A stretch of 20,226 nt of DNA from CAZYSK01 sp964649415 (GCA_964649415.1 CAZYSK010000096.1:1-20226); one strand, 5' to 3'; numbered from the stretch's first letter, positions 1-9,059 are shown. Notes: a model not told the origin generated them from the letters alone. Numbers and translations are program-made.

Positions 1-465
1 TCTTGGCGATTTCGCGACAAACGGTGTACGCCTGAAAGTCAGCTTTGCTCTTTGGGGCTCCCTGGGCCGCGCTTTAAATTCTTGTGCAAGAATGTCAAGC
101 AGTGGAGCACGCGTAACCAATACCTGGCCGAATTCTGGTCTCTTGTGGACTCGGGCAACAGGGGCTGGCTTACTTTGCCGGGCCGCCCGAGTCGATCGAG
201 AACCTGATGGGATGCTACGTTCATTCTCTGGCGGCCACTTTCTTGGCCGCGTAGCGTCAGAATCATTGTCTGAATATCTACAGTTTGATAGTTTGCGCAC
301 AGAGATTCTTTGTCTTCCAATAGATGCCCCAATGTCCTCCGCTGAGGCGTTCCTCTCGTTCTGCCTATCCTTCGGCCTCTTGAGCAAACAAGCGAACGAT
401 CTCGTCACGAGGCTTGAGTCGCAGTCGCTTGAAACCCGGGCCCAAGTAGAAGAGGGGCCCGTCAT
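1..465 (-). CDS. Partial ORF leaving the window, possible C-terminal half of a split DptH-like protein
   Basis: This minus-strand frame has no stop from a TAG read at 477-475 down to base 1, so the gene continues beyond the window. It overlaps the end of the large DptH-like gene in the +1 frame. Possible starts are ATG at 465, GTG at 408 and TTG at 387; none has a convincing ribosome binding site. The first ~100 residues are Arg/Ser/Pro-rich and linker-like; from about base 120 downward the sequence looks more like a folded domain (for example GQVLVTRAPLLDILAQEF). DptH proteins are normally about 1700 residues with a C-terminal HerA-type ATPase, and the upstream gene has only 1167 residues, so this frame may hold the missing ATPase half. 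No Walker motif lies within the window. It could instead be a separate gene or a frameshifted remnant. Confidence 0.42.
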   Translation of the reverse strand, partial: MTGPSSTWARVSSDCDSSLVTRSFACLLKRPKDRQNERNASAEDIGASIGRQRISVRKLSNCRYSDNDSDATRPRKWPPENERSIPSGSRSTRAARQSKPAPVARVHKRPEFGQVLVTRAPLLDILAQEFKARPREPQRAKLTFRRTPFVAKSPR

Positions 466-3400
466 CAGGGTAGACTATACACGCTGCGACCTCGGCGAGA
501 AGGTCCTCGTTGTGTGCACGCAGTCCGTCGATATCCTCCTCCCGATACTGATGGACATAGACAACGCCATCCACTTCCAGGTGCCATCGGTTCGTCCCAA
601 GTTGCTGACGAAGACTCTCCCAGGAACTTGGTGCAGCGTCGAGTAGTGAAGACAGCATTTTCTGCCAGTAGTGGCTGTCCAGGCGTTCCTGTGTTGGATC
701 AAAGAGACTTCGCAGGCTGGTCACGGTGGTTCTCATCTGCCCATCTTTGTCGAACTCGTCTCGGACGAATGATCGCCTGACTGGATTTGCATACCACTTA
801 CTTTCCACGGCGGTCAGTCTCAGGGCATCGGGGACGGGATTGCTGAGCACCATCAGGTCTGCGCGGCGACCCCGCTGTGTCCGTCGACCAAACCAGCTTT
901 GGTAGTCATCAAGGGGGATGAGCCAGTCTCGCCTTGGCACAAACTCACCCTCCGCGATCAGAGACAGATACGTGGCATATAGGCCAAGGAGCTCCTGCGC
1001 CAGGCTGCCGCCCCCTAGTGTCTTGAGTAGCAGACCACTGGCGAACTCGCTCAGTGTATCGAGCATTCTCTCTGCTACTCCAAGCACATCAAGTTCTTCT
1101 CCGGGGAAGAACTGCCGCAATACCTGGGCCAACTGCCATTGGACTGCATCAATACGCCGCGAAGAGACGGACATCTTGTACCCGCCGGGTAGGTCAGGAT
1201 AATAATCTATGAGCTTGACGCCAGCCGGCGTCAATGTCTCAAAGAGAGACCTGTCAAGCGTTCGGTCAAAGAGTAACACCCAGTCCGCCTGATCGTGCAT
1301 ACGGTCCAGATGCTCGACATCCCAGCGTACCTGCTCATAATAGACACCTTCATTGAATGCGTCGTGGTATTGCCAGGCCATCAGCGAATCGTAGAGCATA
1401 CGCAGATATTCGGGCTCTCCGCCACTGAGCGGGACGAACACCAGTTTCCGACTGTTATCTTCCATAGGACCAGTGTGATACGGTGGAGCAGAGAGGTCGA
1501 CGCGGACTAGTTTCTCGCGGGAAGAGGCACTGTCTTCTTGCACCAGATCTCCAAAGGCCACCCAGTTGGGATTCTTGCTAAGTCGGCCAACGACTTCGCC
1601 AAAGTCATATCGATCCTCGTCAAAGGCATCGACCAGCAGTGTGACGTGTGCAGAGACGGCTTGCGGTTCTGAGCCTTCCTCGCCTCCCTCGTGCACAAGC
1701 TGTCCCTTGGCATAGTCCACTCGCGGCAGAATACTTTCATAGTGCTCTTGAGTGAGCAGATCGACGGTTTCCTCGCTGGTGCTCAGCAACTGATGGTCAA
1801 AGACGGTCATAGACCCGGTAGATTCGACCAGTGCTCGCACACGATAGGCGGCGTTGGGCTGGTCATCGGCATCGCGCACCAGCAGTTGATAGATGTCCTC
1901 GCTGGCATCGCTGGGCTGGAAGGCAAGGTGAAGCCGATCCAGGCTAAATGGCCACATCCGGCCGAATTGCCCAAGCTTTTGCCGAGCACGATAGAGAGGA
2001 GGACGAGCGTGTTGATGCTGCAGCTCGGAGACAAACTGGACGATGAAAAAACTATTGGTGGTTGCTTCGACCAGTCTACGCTTTCCGTTGAACAGAGCGC
2101 GCGGTCGATCAAACGGCTTTAGCTGCTCCGCTAGTACCCCTGGCTCGAATACCAGAGGGCGTGCATTCTCAACCGCTTGTGCCAACCAGCTTTCGATTTT
2201 GCGAAAAACCTCGCGGTACCAGGCCAAACGGAGTGGATAAAACGGAAAGAGCACGGTCTTGCCATTCGATGGGTGGGCGGTGCCCAACTGTAGCAACCCA
2301 CTCACCGCCTTTCGCCACTCCTGTGGTTTTTCGTGCAGCTTGGTCTCGCGCCAGGGCAGGGTAGCGACTGACAGCCAGTCGTCAAGGAAGGCATCGAACA
2401 GCTCCCGATTGGCCAAGTAGAGCAGGTCAAAGATGGCATAGATGGGATTGTTAGGTTCTCGATCCTCGGAATCCCGTTCTTCGTCCTCAGTCTGCTCGCG
2501 TTTCCAGTCAGGATCCACGATATCGCGCAATTCCTGCACTCGTCTGTGGAGCGTGTGCCAGCGATTCGCGTGCTCCGGGTTAAGCGCCTTGACTGCCTCC
2601 CAGTATGCGTCATCGAGCCAATCCTCAGCATACTGCTCCAGCCAGTGTGGGAGTACCCCCAACGTGAAGCGATACCGCTTGTTGTTGGGCAAGCATACCT
2701 CATACTCTAGCTCGCTGAGTCCAGATACCCCTGGCACGCTGAGGAAGCGCGACGCATCGTCGTCCATCGTGACATTCAGACGACCGTCCTGGATCTCCAC
2801 TTTGGCACAGTATTCGCCGTTTCGACCTGTGCGCTTGATGGTTAATCGATTTGGGAATGCGACATCTGGCTCGCGAGCCAGGCGCAGTAGCCCCTCCAGA
2901 CAGAACCCTACTCGCCGCAGATCGAGTTCTCGCTCGCTTCCTGAATCGTCGTCGTCATCGATCGTCACACGCACCAAGGCCTGCAGCCGCTGTCGCACTG
3001 TGTCTGATAGCGCGGGCAAACCTTTCAGCTTTTCCTCAAGCAAGCGTGTCAGTTCCTCCCTGTGCTCGACCTGGGTGGACTTGAGATCCGACACCAGTTG
3101 CTCCGCCTGACCACGGGTAAACCGAGCAGACATTATTGACTCCACCAAACGCGTAGGGGGATTAAGTATACTGAGTGCATCGTTCAGTGTGACCTGCATC
3201 AGGACGCTTTCCCGTTTTGCCGGATCGACCTCAGCCTCCCGCAACAGGCCCACACGTTCATCCCCGAGCGTCTGTCGGCCCACTCTGGTACCTATCCCTT
3301 TTCCGAGAAAGTCCCGCCAGCGGAGCACAGCAGTCTGTTGGTTCTCGCGCAACCGAGCATCCCATTGCCGTATCGGCATATCCAGACGTAGGTTGGGGTC

Positions 3401-3868
3401 GCGAAAGAGCCCCAGCAAGGGGAGGGAAGCACCTACACTGTCCTTGCCAGCCAGCAGAAACTTGGCTAGCTGCTCGACGGATGGGTAAACTATATCTAGC
3501 AGCAATGTCAACCGACTGCGCTCATCCTGATTGTATGACTCGGGCAGGAATCCATCAACGGCCAGCCGCTCAACCAGTGCCTTGGCGATCTCGTCCTCGG
3601 TGTAGAGCCGGAACGCATTTAGTGACTCGCGCTCTCGAATTTCAGCCCGGTAAAAGACCACCAGGACAGGAATGCTAGGATCGTTACGGGCGCTGACAAC
3701 ATCCACTCCTGCCTGTGTAACACGGACATCCCACTCGGGTCGAGTTCGTTCTTCAAAGTCTGGATAGAGATTGGATACCCCCTTGAACAGCACCCGCTTC
3801 GGCTGGTCAGGAACCTTATTCACAAGATCGATCAAAAGCGTCACTAATAGCTCGTCTGCAGTGCTCAT
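365..3868 (-). CDS. DptH-like restriction protein, N-terminal/nuclease-like part (1167 aa)
   Basis: This is the third gene of a DptF-DptG-DptH-like set. DptH is the large subunit that acts with DptF and DptG in phosphorothioate-dependent restriction. The ATG at 3868 lies 16 bp after the previous stop and follows AAGGGGAA with an 8-base spacer. Most of the protein shows no familiar motif; there is an acidic run (five Asp) around residue 305. Near the C-terminus, RRADLMVLS (D1004) followed by TAVESKWY (E1022, K1024) fits the D...ExK core of a PD-(D/E)XK nuclease fold. No Walker A is present, whereas usual DptH (about 1700 aa) carries a C-terminal HerA-like ATPase. The stop at 367-365 overlaps an open +1 frame that may encode that part. 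The assignment rests on size, order and the nuclease-like region. Confidence 0.55.
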   Translation of the reverse strand: MSTADELLVTLLIDLVNKVPDQPKRVLFKGVSNLYPDFEERTRPEWDVRVTQAGVDVVSARNDPSIPVLVVFYRAEIRERESLNAFRLYTEDEIAKALVERLAVDGFLPESYNQDERSRLTLLLDIVYPSVEQLAKFLLAGKDSVGASLPLLGLFRDPNLRLDMPIRQWDARLRENQQTAVLRWRDFLGKGIGTRVGRQTLGDERVGLLREAEVDPAKRESVLMQVTLNDALSILNPPTRLVESIMSARFTRGQAEQLVSDLKSTQVEHREELTRLLEEKLKGLPALSDTVRQRLQALVRVTIDDDDDSGSERELDLRRVGFCLEGLLRLAREPDVAFPNRLTIKRTGRNGEYCAKVEIQDGRLNVTMDDDASRFLSVPGVSGLSELEYEVCLPNNKRYRFTLGVLPHWLEQYAEDWLDDAYWEAVKALNPEHANRWHTLHRRVQELRDIVDPDWKREQTEDEERDSEDREPNNPIYAIFDLLYLANRELFDAFLDDWLSVATLPWRETKLHEKPQEWRKAVSGLLQLGTAHPSNGKTVLFPFYPLRLAWYREVFRKIESWLAQAVENARPLVFEPGVLAEQLKPFDRPRALFNGKRRLVEATTNSFFIVQFVSELQHQHARPPLYRARQKLGQFGRMWPFSLDRLHLAFQPSDASEDIYQLLVRDADDQPNAAYRVRALVESTGSMTVFDHQLLSTSEETVDLLTQEHYESILPRVDYAKGQLVHEGGEEGSEPQAVSAHVTLLVDAFDEDRYDFGEVVGRLSKNPNWVAFGDLVQEDSASSREKLVRVDLSAPPYHTGPMEDNSRKLVFVPLSGGEPEYLRMLYDSLMAWQYHDAFNEGVYYEQVRWDVEHLDRMHDQADWVLLFDRTLDRSLFETLTPAGVKLIDYYPDLPGGYKMSVSSRRIDAVQWQLAQVLRQFFPGEELDVLGVAERMLDTLSEFASGLLLKTLGGGSLAQELLGLYATYLSLIAEGEFVPRRDWLIPLDDYQSWFGRRTQRGRRADLMVLSNPVPDALRLTAVESKWYANPVRRSFVRDEFDKDGQMRTTVTSLRSLFDPTQERLDSHYWQKMLSSLLDAAPSSWESLRQQLGTNRWHLEVDGVVYVHQYREEDIDGLRAHNEDLLAEVAACIVYPDDGPLFYLGPGFKRLRLKPRDEIVRLFAQEAEG

Positions 3869-3884
3869 TGTCTATTCCCCTTGC

Positions 3885-5258
3885 CTAATCGCGCAGGATG
3901 ACCCACGGAAAGTCATCCGAGTTCTTGAGCAATCGCCCGCGCACAGAGAGCATCTCGTTGAAACGTCGCTGGTTCGCCTCGTTGAGGGCCTCTGGATTGC
4001 CCAAGCCGCGAAAGTTGGCGTGGTAAGCATCCTCCCACGACTCATCGATCAGCAGTGCCAGGCCATAGCGATCTCGCCAGTCGCGTAACAGATCTACGAC
4101 CAACATCTGGTCACCACCCAAGCGAGGGCGACTTGCCAGCAGCAGTGTCTCAACCAACGATGGCGCTAGCCAGTAATAGTGCCATCTGCTGTACCGGCTG
4201 CGTGAGTTGGCGATGCCGGCCTTCTTGGACAAATTTAACTGTGCAGCATGTATCTGCCGCAGGAAACGACTACTTGCACCGCTGCGCCGCCAGTAATAGT
4301 AGTAAGAAACACCACAGAGATCCCCGTGCTCGTTACGCAGGGCATCATAGTACGCTTGTTCGGGAGGCACGACATTGGCGTTGTAATGGAAAATGCTCTT
4401 GGTCAGGCAGCGTGCTTGATCAGCGTCCAGTACATCGGCGTCGCCTCCTGCTTCCTCAACGGCTTCCTGGTACAGCTTCTGGAACTGGCGATGCAGTGCT
4501 CGCTCGAACAGCGCTCGGTGCACCTCGATGGCTTCGTGAGCTAGAGCCCTTACGCCTTCGTGCGTATCTGCCGCTGGCGCGATATAGATCGGCAGCGACA
4601 TCTCGACTTTGCCCTGAGTCAGGAAAAAGCGCGCCAAAGCCAAGGCTAACAACCGCCCAGCATGGTCGCTAAAGCTCTGCATACCACTTACCTCCCCGGC
4701 CAAAGCGAGGAGGTCCTCGCGCGTCTGGTTCAGGACCTTGACCGAAGCAGGCGTGAGACCTGGATCGTCGACTGGACCCACTTGCTCGACTGTCCTCCAA
4801 GACATCGTTTCAGTGTCTTCTGTCTGCCAATCTACCAGGTCATAGACCACCTGCTCGAACGGCGGCAGGCTTTCCCATAGCCGCTCATGCAACAGCTGCC
4901 GTTCATCGGAGGAAAAGGTCCGCACCAATGTCAGCATAAAGCCATCCACACGCGGTTCCTCTCGGTTGAGTGGACGGGAAAGCACCGGATGGATAGGATA
5001 GAAAGAGACACCGCGGGTGCGTTGTCCCAGCACTGCATATCTCCACAGCCAGGCCGCGAACGCTCCCCGTTTAGCTCCGGTAAGTCCCTTGAGCCGTCCG
5101 CTTCTCAGCGCTTGCACCAAATCAGTGACGGTCGCGGGAAGTCGTTCCTCGCTTGAGTAGTAGAGCCGCGACAGAAACAGCCGAGCAAGATCGGCTGGCT
5201 CGGACATCTCGCGGCGGGCACGGTACAGGGTCGCAAACTTTTCTGACACTCTAGCCAT
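3885..5258 (-). CDS. DptG-like protein (457 aa), putative restriction subunit
   Basis: It lies between a P-loop ATPase and a very large nuclease-like protein, the DptF-DptG-DptH order. Its length of 457 residues is close to that of DptG (about 430-460). No catalytic motif is visible. The C-terminal half is rich in aromatic residues (YYYYWRR around residue 315, then SRYSRWHYYWLAP) and ends with a stretch resembling the DptG C-terminus as I remember it (GRLLKNSDDFPWVILRD). Initiation is at ATG 5258 or GTG 5261: both follow GGGAG, placed just after the stop of the preceding gene, with spacers of 8 and 5 bases, so translation is probably coupled. The family assignment is inferred mainly from context and size; it could be an unrelated accessory protein. 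Confidence 0.5.
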   Translation of the reverse strand: MARVSEKFATLYRARREMSEPADLARLFLSRLYYSSEERLPATVTDLVQALRSGRLKGLTGAKRGAFAAWLWRYAVLGQRTRGVSFYPIHPVLSRPLNREEPRVDGFMLTLVRTFSSDERQLLHERLWESLPPFEQVVYDLVDWQTEDTETMSWRTVEQVGPVDDPGLTPASVKVLNQTREDLLALAGEVSGMQSFSDHAGRLLALALARFFLTQGKVEMSLPIYIAPAADTHEGVRALAHEAIEVHRALFERALHRQFQKLYQEAVEEAGGDADVLDADQARCLTKSIFHYNANVVPPEQAYYDALRNEHGDLCGVSYYYYWRRSGASSRFLRQIHAAQLNLSKKAGIANSRSRYSRWHYYWLAPSLVETLLLASRPRLGGDQMLVVDLLRDWRDRYGLALLIDESWEDAYHANFRGLGNPEALNEANQRRFNEMLSVRGRLLKNSDDFPWVILRD

Positions 5259-5270
5259 CACAAAGTCTCC

Positions 5271-6917
5271 CTATGTCACTTTGACGCTCTGCTTCTTGGC
5301 GTTGTGCGCCAGCTTGAGCTCATTATCTTGATCGATGGAGATGACAAACTGGGCTACTGGGGTTTTTTTTACCTTCCGATTGAGCGCCCCCATAAACCGC
5401 GCCACGACATAGCGTTCCTTTGTCCATAGCGTGGCCGGGAACCCACTCTCCGGGCTGGCTGCCCCCATCAGCACCTCATGAAGCAATAGCGAGACTGGAA
5501 GGTGAATCTGTGCCTCCGGTTCGGCATTGGCTGGATAGCCGAGGTAAAGCCGTCTTGGATGACGCTCAAGATAGGCATTGGTCTCATCATCCTCTGGCAG
5601 ATCACTAGTCAGTGAAAAGTCATCATAGGATACCTGTGTGTTGCTATAGATAACGGACTGATCCGAAGTGGCCAGATCGCTTGTGTGATACAGGTTCAGG
5701 TTGAACTCGTCGTCAACGCGGCCACCAGATAGCAAAAGATTCAATCCCTTGACCAAGACAGTCACCCTCTCTTCCAGATCCTCAGCCGGCAGGCTCAAAG
5801 CTTCGACATAGTCACCAAAGTATCGGAATGGGAAATATGCGTTGTGACCTTTTTTACTAAACAAGGCATACCAACGCCGGGCGTAGCGCATAAAGACAGA
5901 CGTACGCTGCCGGTATCCAGTGTCTGACCTTTCGCCTGGCTGTATGACCAGCTCTGTATGCCAATAGTCCAAGAGTTCGTCCGGCGGGCGGGGATCGAGC
6001 TGATCGAGCTGCGTCAGCAGTCGAAGATCTGCCTCTGGGTTAGCTGCAACACCAGGATCGAAGCGAAACATCCACATGAGTAGCTTTTCCCCTGGCAGGC
6101 CACGGCCTCCATGGATATAGCCATCTGGTTCGCTAAAGAGCGTGTTGAACACCAGGTAGCCTAACACAGCTCGGGCATCGCCCGATACCTGCTTGGCTTC
6201 TTCCAGTGCCAGATCCCCAGTCAGGACATAGGCTAGAAAAGAAAGTAATTCCCTGACGGTGATAGGCTCCCCCATCAAGTAGGACAGTAGCAGATAGTGA
6301 CGTACGTTTTCCTTGACGATGGGATCTTGCAGCCAAGCACGGTTTCGTGCCAGGACATGTGCTTCATCGAGATCCACCGAGTCCCAGAACGGCGCGTCCA
6401 GCACCCCTTGCCAGACACGTTCCCACGCCTCCGGGCTGACCAATGCCCGCTGGCTGAGATTGATGCGTAGCGGTGTCTGGGGGATATTCAGTCCCGCGCT
6501 ACGGAACCGTTCCTCCAGCTCGGATAGTTTGCCCTCGTTGGCACAGGTGAGCGTGAGCTTGTCTGGCGCGCTAAGAACCTGATGCAGTCTCTGAACGCGT
6601 CCGTCTGTGAGAGCGCCTGCTGAAAGATCCAGATCGATGTAAACGCCATCCTGGTCGTAGCCGAGATCTTTTTGAGCAGCACGTATCTGAGCATGATCCA
6701 GTTCCAGGGCATCAATGACGCGGTAGGCCAGATAGGTCTTGCCATCGCCAGCAGTGCCCGTCAAGATCACGGACTTGACTTGCCCAGCGCGAATGTCTTC
6801 GACTAGGTCAAGCACTCGAAAGTCGATGTCAATACCAGGCGTACCTGCTTTCTGCAGCTCCACTGTCGCCCGGTGACCTCCCAGGCGATAGCCTTGTAAA
6901 ATCTCTACTGGATGCAT
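5271..6917 (-). CDS. DptF-like P-loop ATPase (548 aa)
   Basis: This is a predicted ATPase of a restriction module. From ATG 6917, a Walker A motif GTAGDGKT lies at residues 54-61, followed by YIDLDLSAG near residue 95 and a strand ending in CANEGKL (residues 125-131) that resembles the sensor region of DptF-type ATPases. About residues 195-235 (ending ITVRELLSFLAYVLTG) resemble the helical region after the core. Length fits DptF (about 500-560). ATG 6917 is preferred over ATG 6929 because GGGAG sits five bases before 6917, while 6929 has no Shine-Dalgarno. The next gene's ribosome binding site directly follows its stop. An A8 run on the coding strand (5370-5363, codons for V516-T519) is a possible slippage site. 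Another STAND- or AAA-like ATPase remains possible. Confidence 0.58.
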   Translation of the reverse strand: MHPVEILQGYRLGGHRATVELQKAGTPGIDIDFRVLDLVEDIRAGQVKSVILTGTAGDGKTYLAYRVIDALELDHAQIRAAQKDLGYDQDGVYIDLDLSAGALTDGRVQRLHQVLSAPDKLTLTCANEGKLSELEERFRSAGLNIPQTPLRINLSQRALVSPEAWERVWQGVLDAPFWDSVDLDEAHVLARNRAWLQDPIVKENVRHYLLLSYLMGEPITVRELLSFLAYVLTGDLALEEAKQVSGDARAVLGYLVFNTLFSEPDGYIHGGRGLPGEKLLMWMFRFDPGVAANPEADLRLLTQLDQLDPRPPDELLDYWHTELVIQPGERSDTGYRQRTSVFMRYARRWYALFSKKGHNAYFPFRYFGDYVEALSLPAEDLEERVTVLVKGLNLLLSGGRVDDEFNLNLYHTSDLATSDQSVIYSNTQVSYDDFSLTSDLPEDDETNAYLERHPRRLYLGYPANAEPEAQIHLPVSLLLHEVLMGAASPESGFPATLWTKERYVVARFMGALNRKVKKTPVAQFVISIDQDNELKLAHNAKKQSVKVT

Positions 6918-6976
6918 ATGTTCTCCCATACTTCAAGCTGTAGCGCTAGCCTGCGATCATGGTCCCATTCCACAGA

Positions 6977-7123
6977 CTATGCAGAGCCTGGCGCCAGCTC
7001 TTGTTTTGTCTGGCAGGAAGGACAGAGGTACCTTTCTGCCGAGATTCTTGATGCTTCTGTCTGGGTATAGGCCAGGGCGTCTTTCCTGCTGTGAAACTCA
7101 TCAAGCTTGCTGAGCTGCCTCAA
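6977..7123 (-). CDS. Possible small CxxC protein (48 aa)
   Basis: This short open frame overlaps the last 23 bases of the GHKL-nuclease gene and ends 60 bases before the DptF-like start. From TTG 7123 it reads 48 residues, including LSKLDEFHSRKDALAY and RYLCPSCQTKQEL. The single CxxC in a basic, aromatic context resembles half of a zinc ribbon, as at the start of CoiA-like proteins. Against it are a TTG start, no clear ribosome binding site and only one Cys pair. An alternative ATG frame overlaps the upstream stop as TGATG at 7101, but its product is Arg/Lys-rich and looks non-coding. It may be a real small gene, a remnant of a longer one, or chance. Confidence 0.28.
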   Translation of the reverse strand: MRQLSKLDEFHSRKDALAYTQTEASRISAERYLCPSCQTKQELAPGSA

Positions 7124-9059
7124 ACAATGGTCGCTGCTCTGGTGCCATCAAGACTTGCCGTACGTCTGGATCAAACACCCGTTTCTCTCTGGCAGTCTCT
7201 AATTTTCTCACCAAGTCGAATGTGCGTGCGTGCGCTTGACGCAGTACAGTGCTGTAGGGCCTTGTATAGACCACTGTATGGTGTCCTTCAGAGACCGAGT
7301 CCTTTGCTTCTTCTGCTACCGTTGTACCCAACACGAATCCTACCATTGCTGTCGTTTTTTGGATCTTGCCACTTTTTCTTATCTCGCTTGCATAGTCTAG
7401 GGCTTGCTGTCTCTCTTTGCGGGTGACTTTGAACCCGCCTCTCTTGAGTTCCACGATGAGAACTTTGGAGATACCGCACACTTCTGAACGTTCATCGTAG
7501 GCATCGCTGGAATAGACGCAGATCGACGAGTTGGGCAGTGCGATAAAGTCAGGTCTTCTCAAAGGCTTTTCGATAACTGTACCCTGATCTTGGAGGAATT
7601 CCTTTACTATGGTAGAGAGGGCACGGTTCGACATAAATCCTATTGATTCATATTCTGGACCAAAGATCCATAAACCGCGATCGAAAAGTGGATGGATGTC
7701 ATGCAATTCGTCGCTGGACTTGCTCTCGAGAAGTGTCTCAAGCCTCTCAATGAGTTTCAGTCGCCAGTCCAACTCGTTGAGCACAACCTGAGCATCGTGA
7801 ACCGTCCACTGGTCCAGAAACAAGCTAATTTCATCAAGATCCTGAGAATCAAGACTTGCGAGCTGTTCCAAAAGTGTGTAGCCGGAACGGCTTTGCTCCA
7901 GATTCGACAAGACCTCAACAGTATCCGAGAGTTCTTTTTGTCCCATTGTTGGGCAACGAATCTGGATTTTCTCTAGAAATCTTCCTACGTGGTGTTGAGA
8001 CAGGGGAGATAGCTCTCCCAAGAGTTGCCTATGTTCCTCAAGAGCTGCCCGCTTCCGTGACTTGCGCACATCCTGCATCAGTTCTTGGAGTCGCCGAAGG
8101 ATGTGTCCCTTAACTGTCGAGACAATCGTGTTCGTTTTCTCCGAAGCGTGAAACCAACTCCAATCTGCTTTCACCTGGTCAGCCAAGATATCGACTTCGG
8201 CAACAAATGTGTAGCGCTTGGCCTCAGACGTTCTGGCATCCAAATACGCACCCTCAAGGTGTCTCCACGAAGGATCACCTACAAGGCGTTTGTTAACCCA
8301 CCAGGCAACGCCGTGCTGCTTGCTGGTCCTTCCTGTCTTTTGGCTATCAAAGCGGCGTAGGAGCACACTACCCCATCCGTCAATGTCGATCTCTTCCTTC
8401 TCACACAAGTGTTCCAGATCTGTTAACTGTACGACTTGGTCGTTCACATAGATCTGGAAGGCAGGATCTGCCACAAACTTGGATCCGATCAAGTCGCGGA
8501 TATCGGTAATGGGCAGAGGGTTGAAAACGAGCATAGTCGAAATCCTGGTCCCGTGACCTTCCCGTTCATAGCCATCCACCTTTGTTATTGTGAACGGTGT
8601 TCTGCCGGTTGAGCGGGCGACTTTGAATAGATTAGCATATCCGTCCCTCCACGTTTCCACCGAGTATTCATCGGCAAAGCAAAACATACTATGTCGCCCT
8701 TTGCCGTTTCTGCCGAAAGCTTTTCTGTGGCTCTGGCGATTGCCTGATGGAAACACGACGTCATCTCCCTGTGCTTCCACGCGATTGTAGTTGAGTTCGC
8801 GCCATCGCTCAGTGAACTCATCGTAGGTCATACCGGTACCATCATCCTCGATCGCCATGAAACCCGAGCTGACGTCATGAGACCACTCGGGCCAGGTTAT
8901 ATCTACTCGGTCAGCACCGGCATCCCAAGAGTTGGCAACAAGCTCCACGATCGCAATTTTTGGGTCGGTCATGATCAGGCCAGCATGATCTTGGAGAAAC
9001 CCATTGCCAAATGATAGAAGCAGCAATTGAGTCCTTTGTTCTGCTGGAGCAGTTTCCAT
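7101..9059 (-). CDS. MORC/Hsp90-like GHKL ATPase fused to a Shedu-like (DUF4263-type) nuclease
   Basis: This is a two-domain effector candidate. Numbering from ATG 9059 (652 aa), the N-terminus has the GHKL nucleotide site: N-box VELVANSWDAGA (E39, N43, D46), DDGTGM at 72-77 and GRNGKG at 116-121. This is the layout of MORC/Hsp90-type ATPases, which clamp around a substrate when they bind ATP. A helical middle (about 310-450) follows. The C-terminus has WIFGPEYE (464-471), RPDFIAL (D504), IVELKRGG (E537, K539) and QALDYASEI, the pattern of Shedu/DUF4263 PD-(D/E)XK nucleases. A TTG at 9080 would add seven residues. Prokaryotic MORC-like ATPases are known in restriction loci. It is the first gene after the 166-188 bp gap that divides the locus. 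The domain calls are firm; the exact role is inferred. Confidence 0.85.
   Translation of the reverse strand: METAPAEQRTQLLLLSFGNGFLQDHAGLIMTDPKIAIVELVANSWDAGADRVDITWPEWSHDVSSGFMAIEDDGTGMTYDEFTERWRELNYNRVEAQGDDVVFPSGNRQSHRKAFGRNGKGRHSMFCFADEYSVETWRDGYANLFKVARSTGRTPFTITKVDGYEREGHGTRISTMLVFNPLPITDIRDLIGSKFVADPAFQIYVNDQVVQLTDLEHLCEKEEIDIDGWGSVLLRRFDSQKTGRTSKQHGVAWWVNKRLVGDPSWRHLEGAYLDARTSEAKRYTFVAEVDILADQVKADWSWFHASEKTNTIVSTVKGHILRRLQELMQDVRKSRKRAALEEHRQLLGELSPLSQHHVGRFLEKIQIRCPTMGQKELSDTVEVLSNLEQSRSGYTLLEQLASLDSQDLDEISLFLDQWTVHDAQVVLNELDWRLKLIERLETLLESKSSDELHDIHPLFDRGLWIFGPEYESIGFMSNRALSTIVKEFLQDQGTVIEKPLRRPDFIALPNSSICVYSSDAYDERSEVCGISKVLIVELKRGGFKVTRKERQQALDYASEIRKSGKIQKTTAMVGFVLGTTVAEEAKDSVSEGHHTVVYTRPYSTVLRQAHARTFDLVRKLETAREKRVFDPDVRQVLMAPEQRPLFEAAQQA

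Noticed and set aside
39..332. 97-codon minus-strand frame from TTG 332
   Set aside because: A GGAGG precedes the TTG, but the product looks non-coding and it competes with the longer open frame that leaves the window.
92..646. 184-codon plus-strand open frame at the window edge
   Set aside because: It lies opposite the end of the DptH-like gene and the continuing minus frame; the translation has no domain signal and no ribosome binding site.
2442..3110. 222-codon plus-strand open frame
   Set aside because: Ser/Arg-rich low-complexity translation opposite the DptH-like gene, typical of an antisense shadow.
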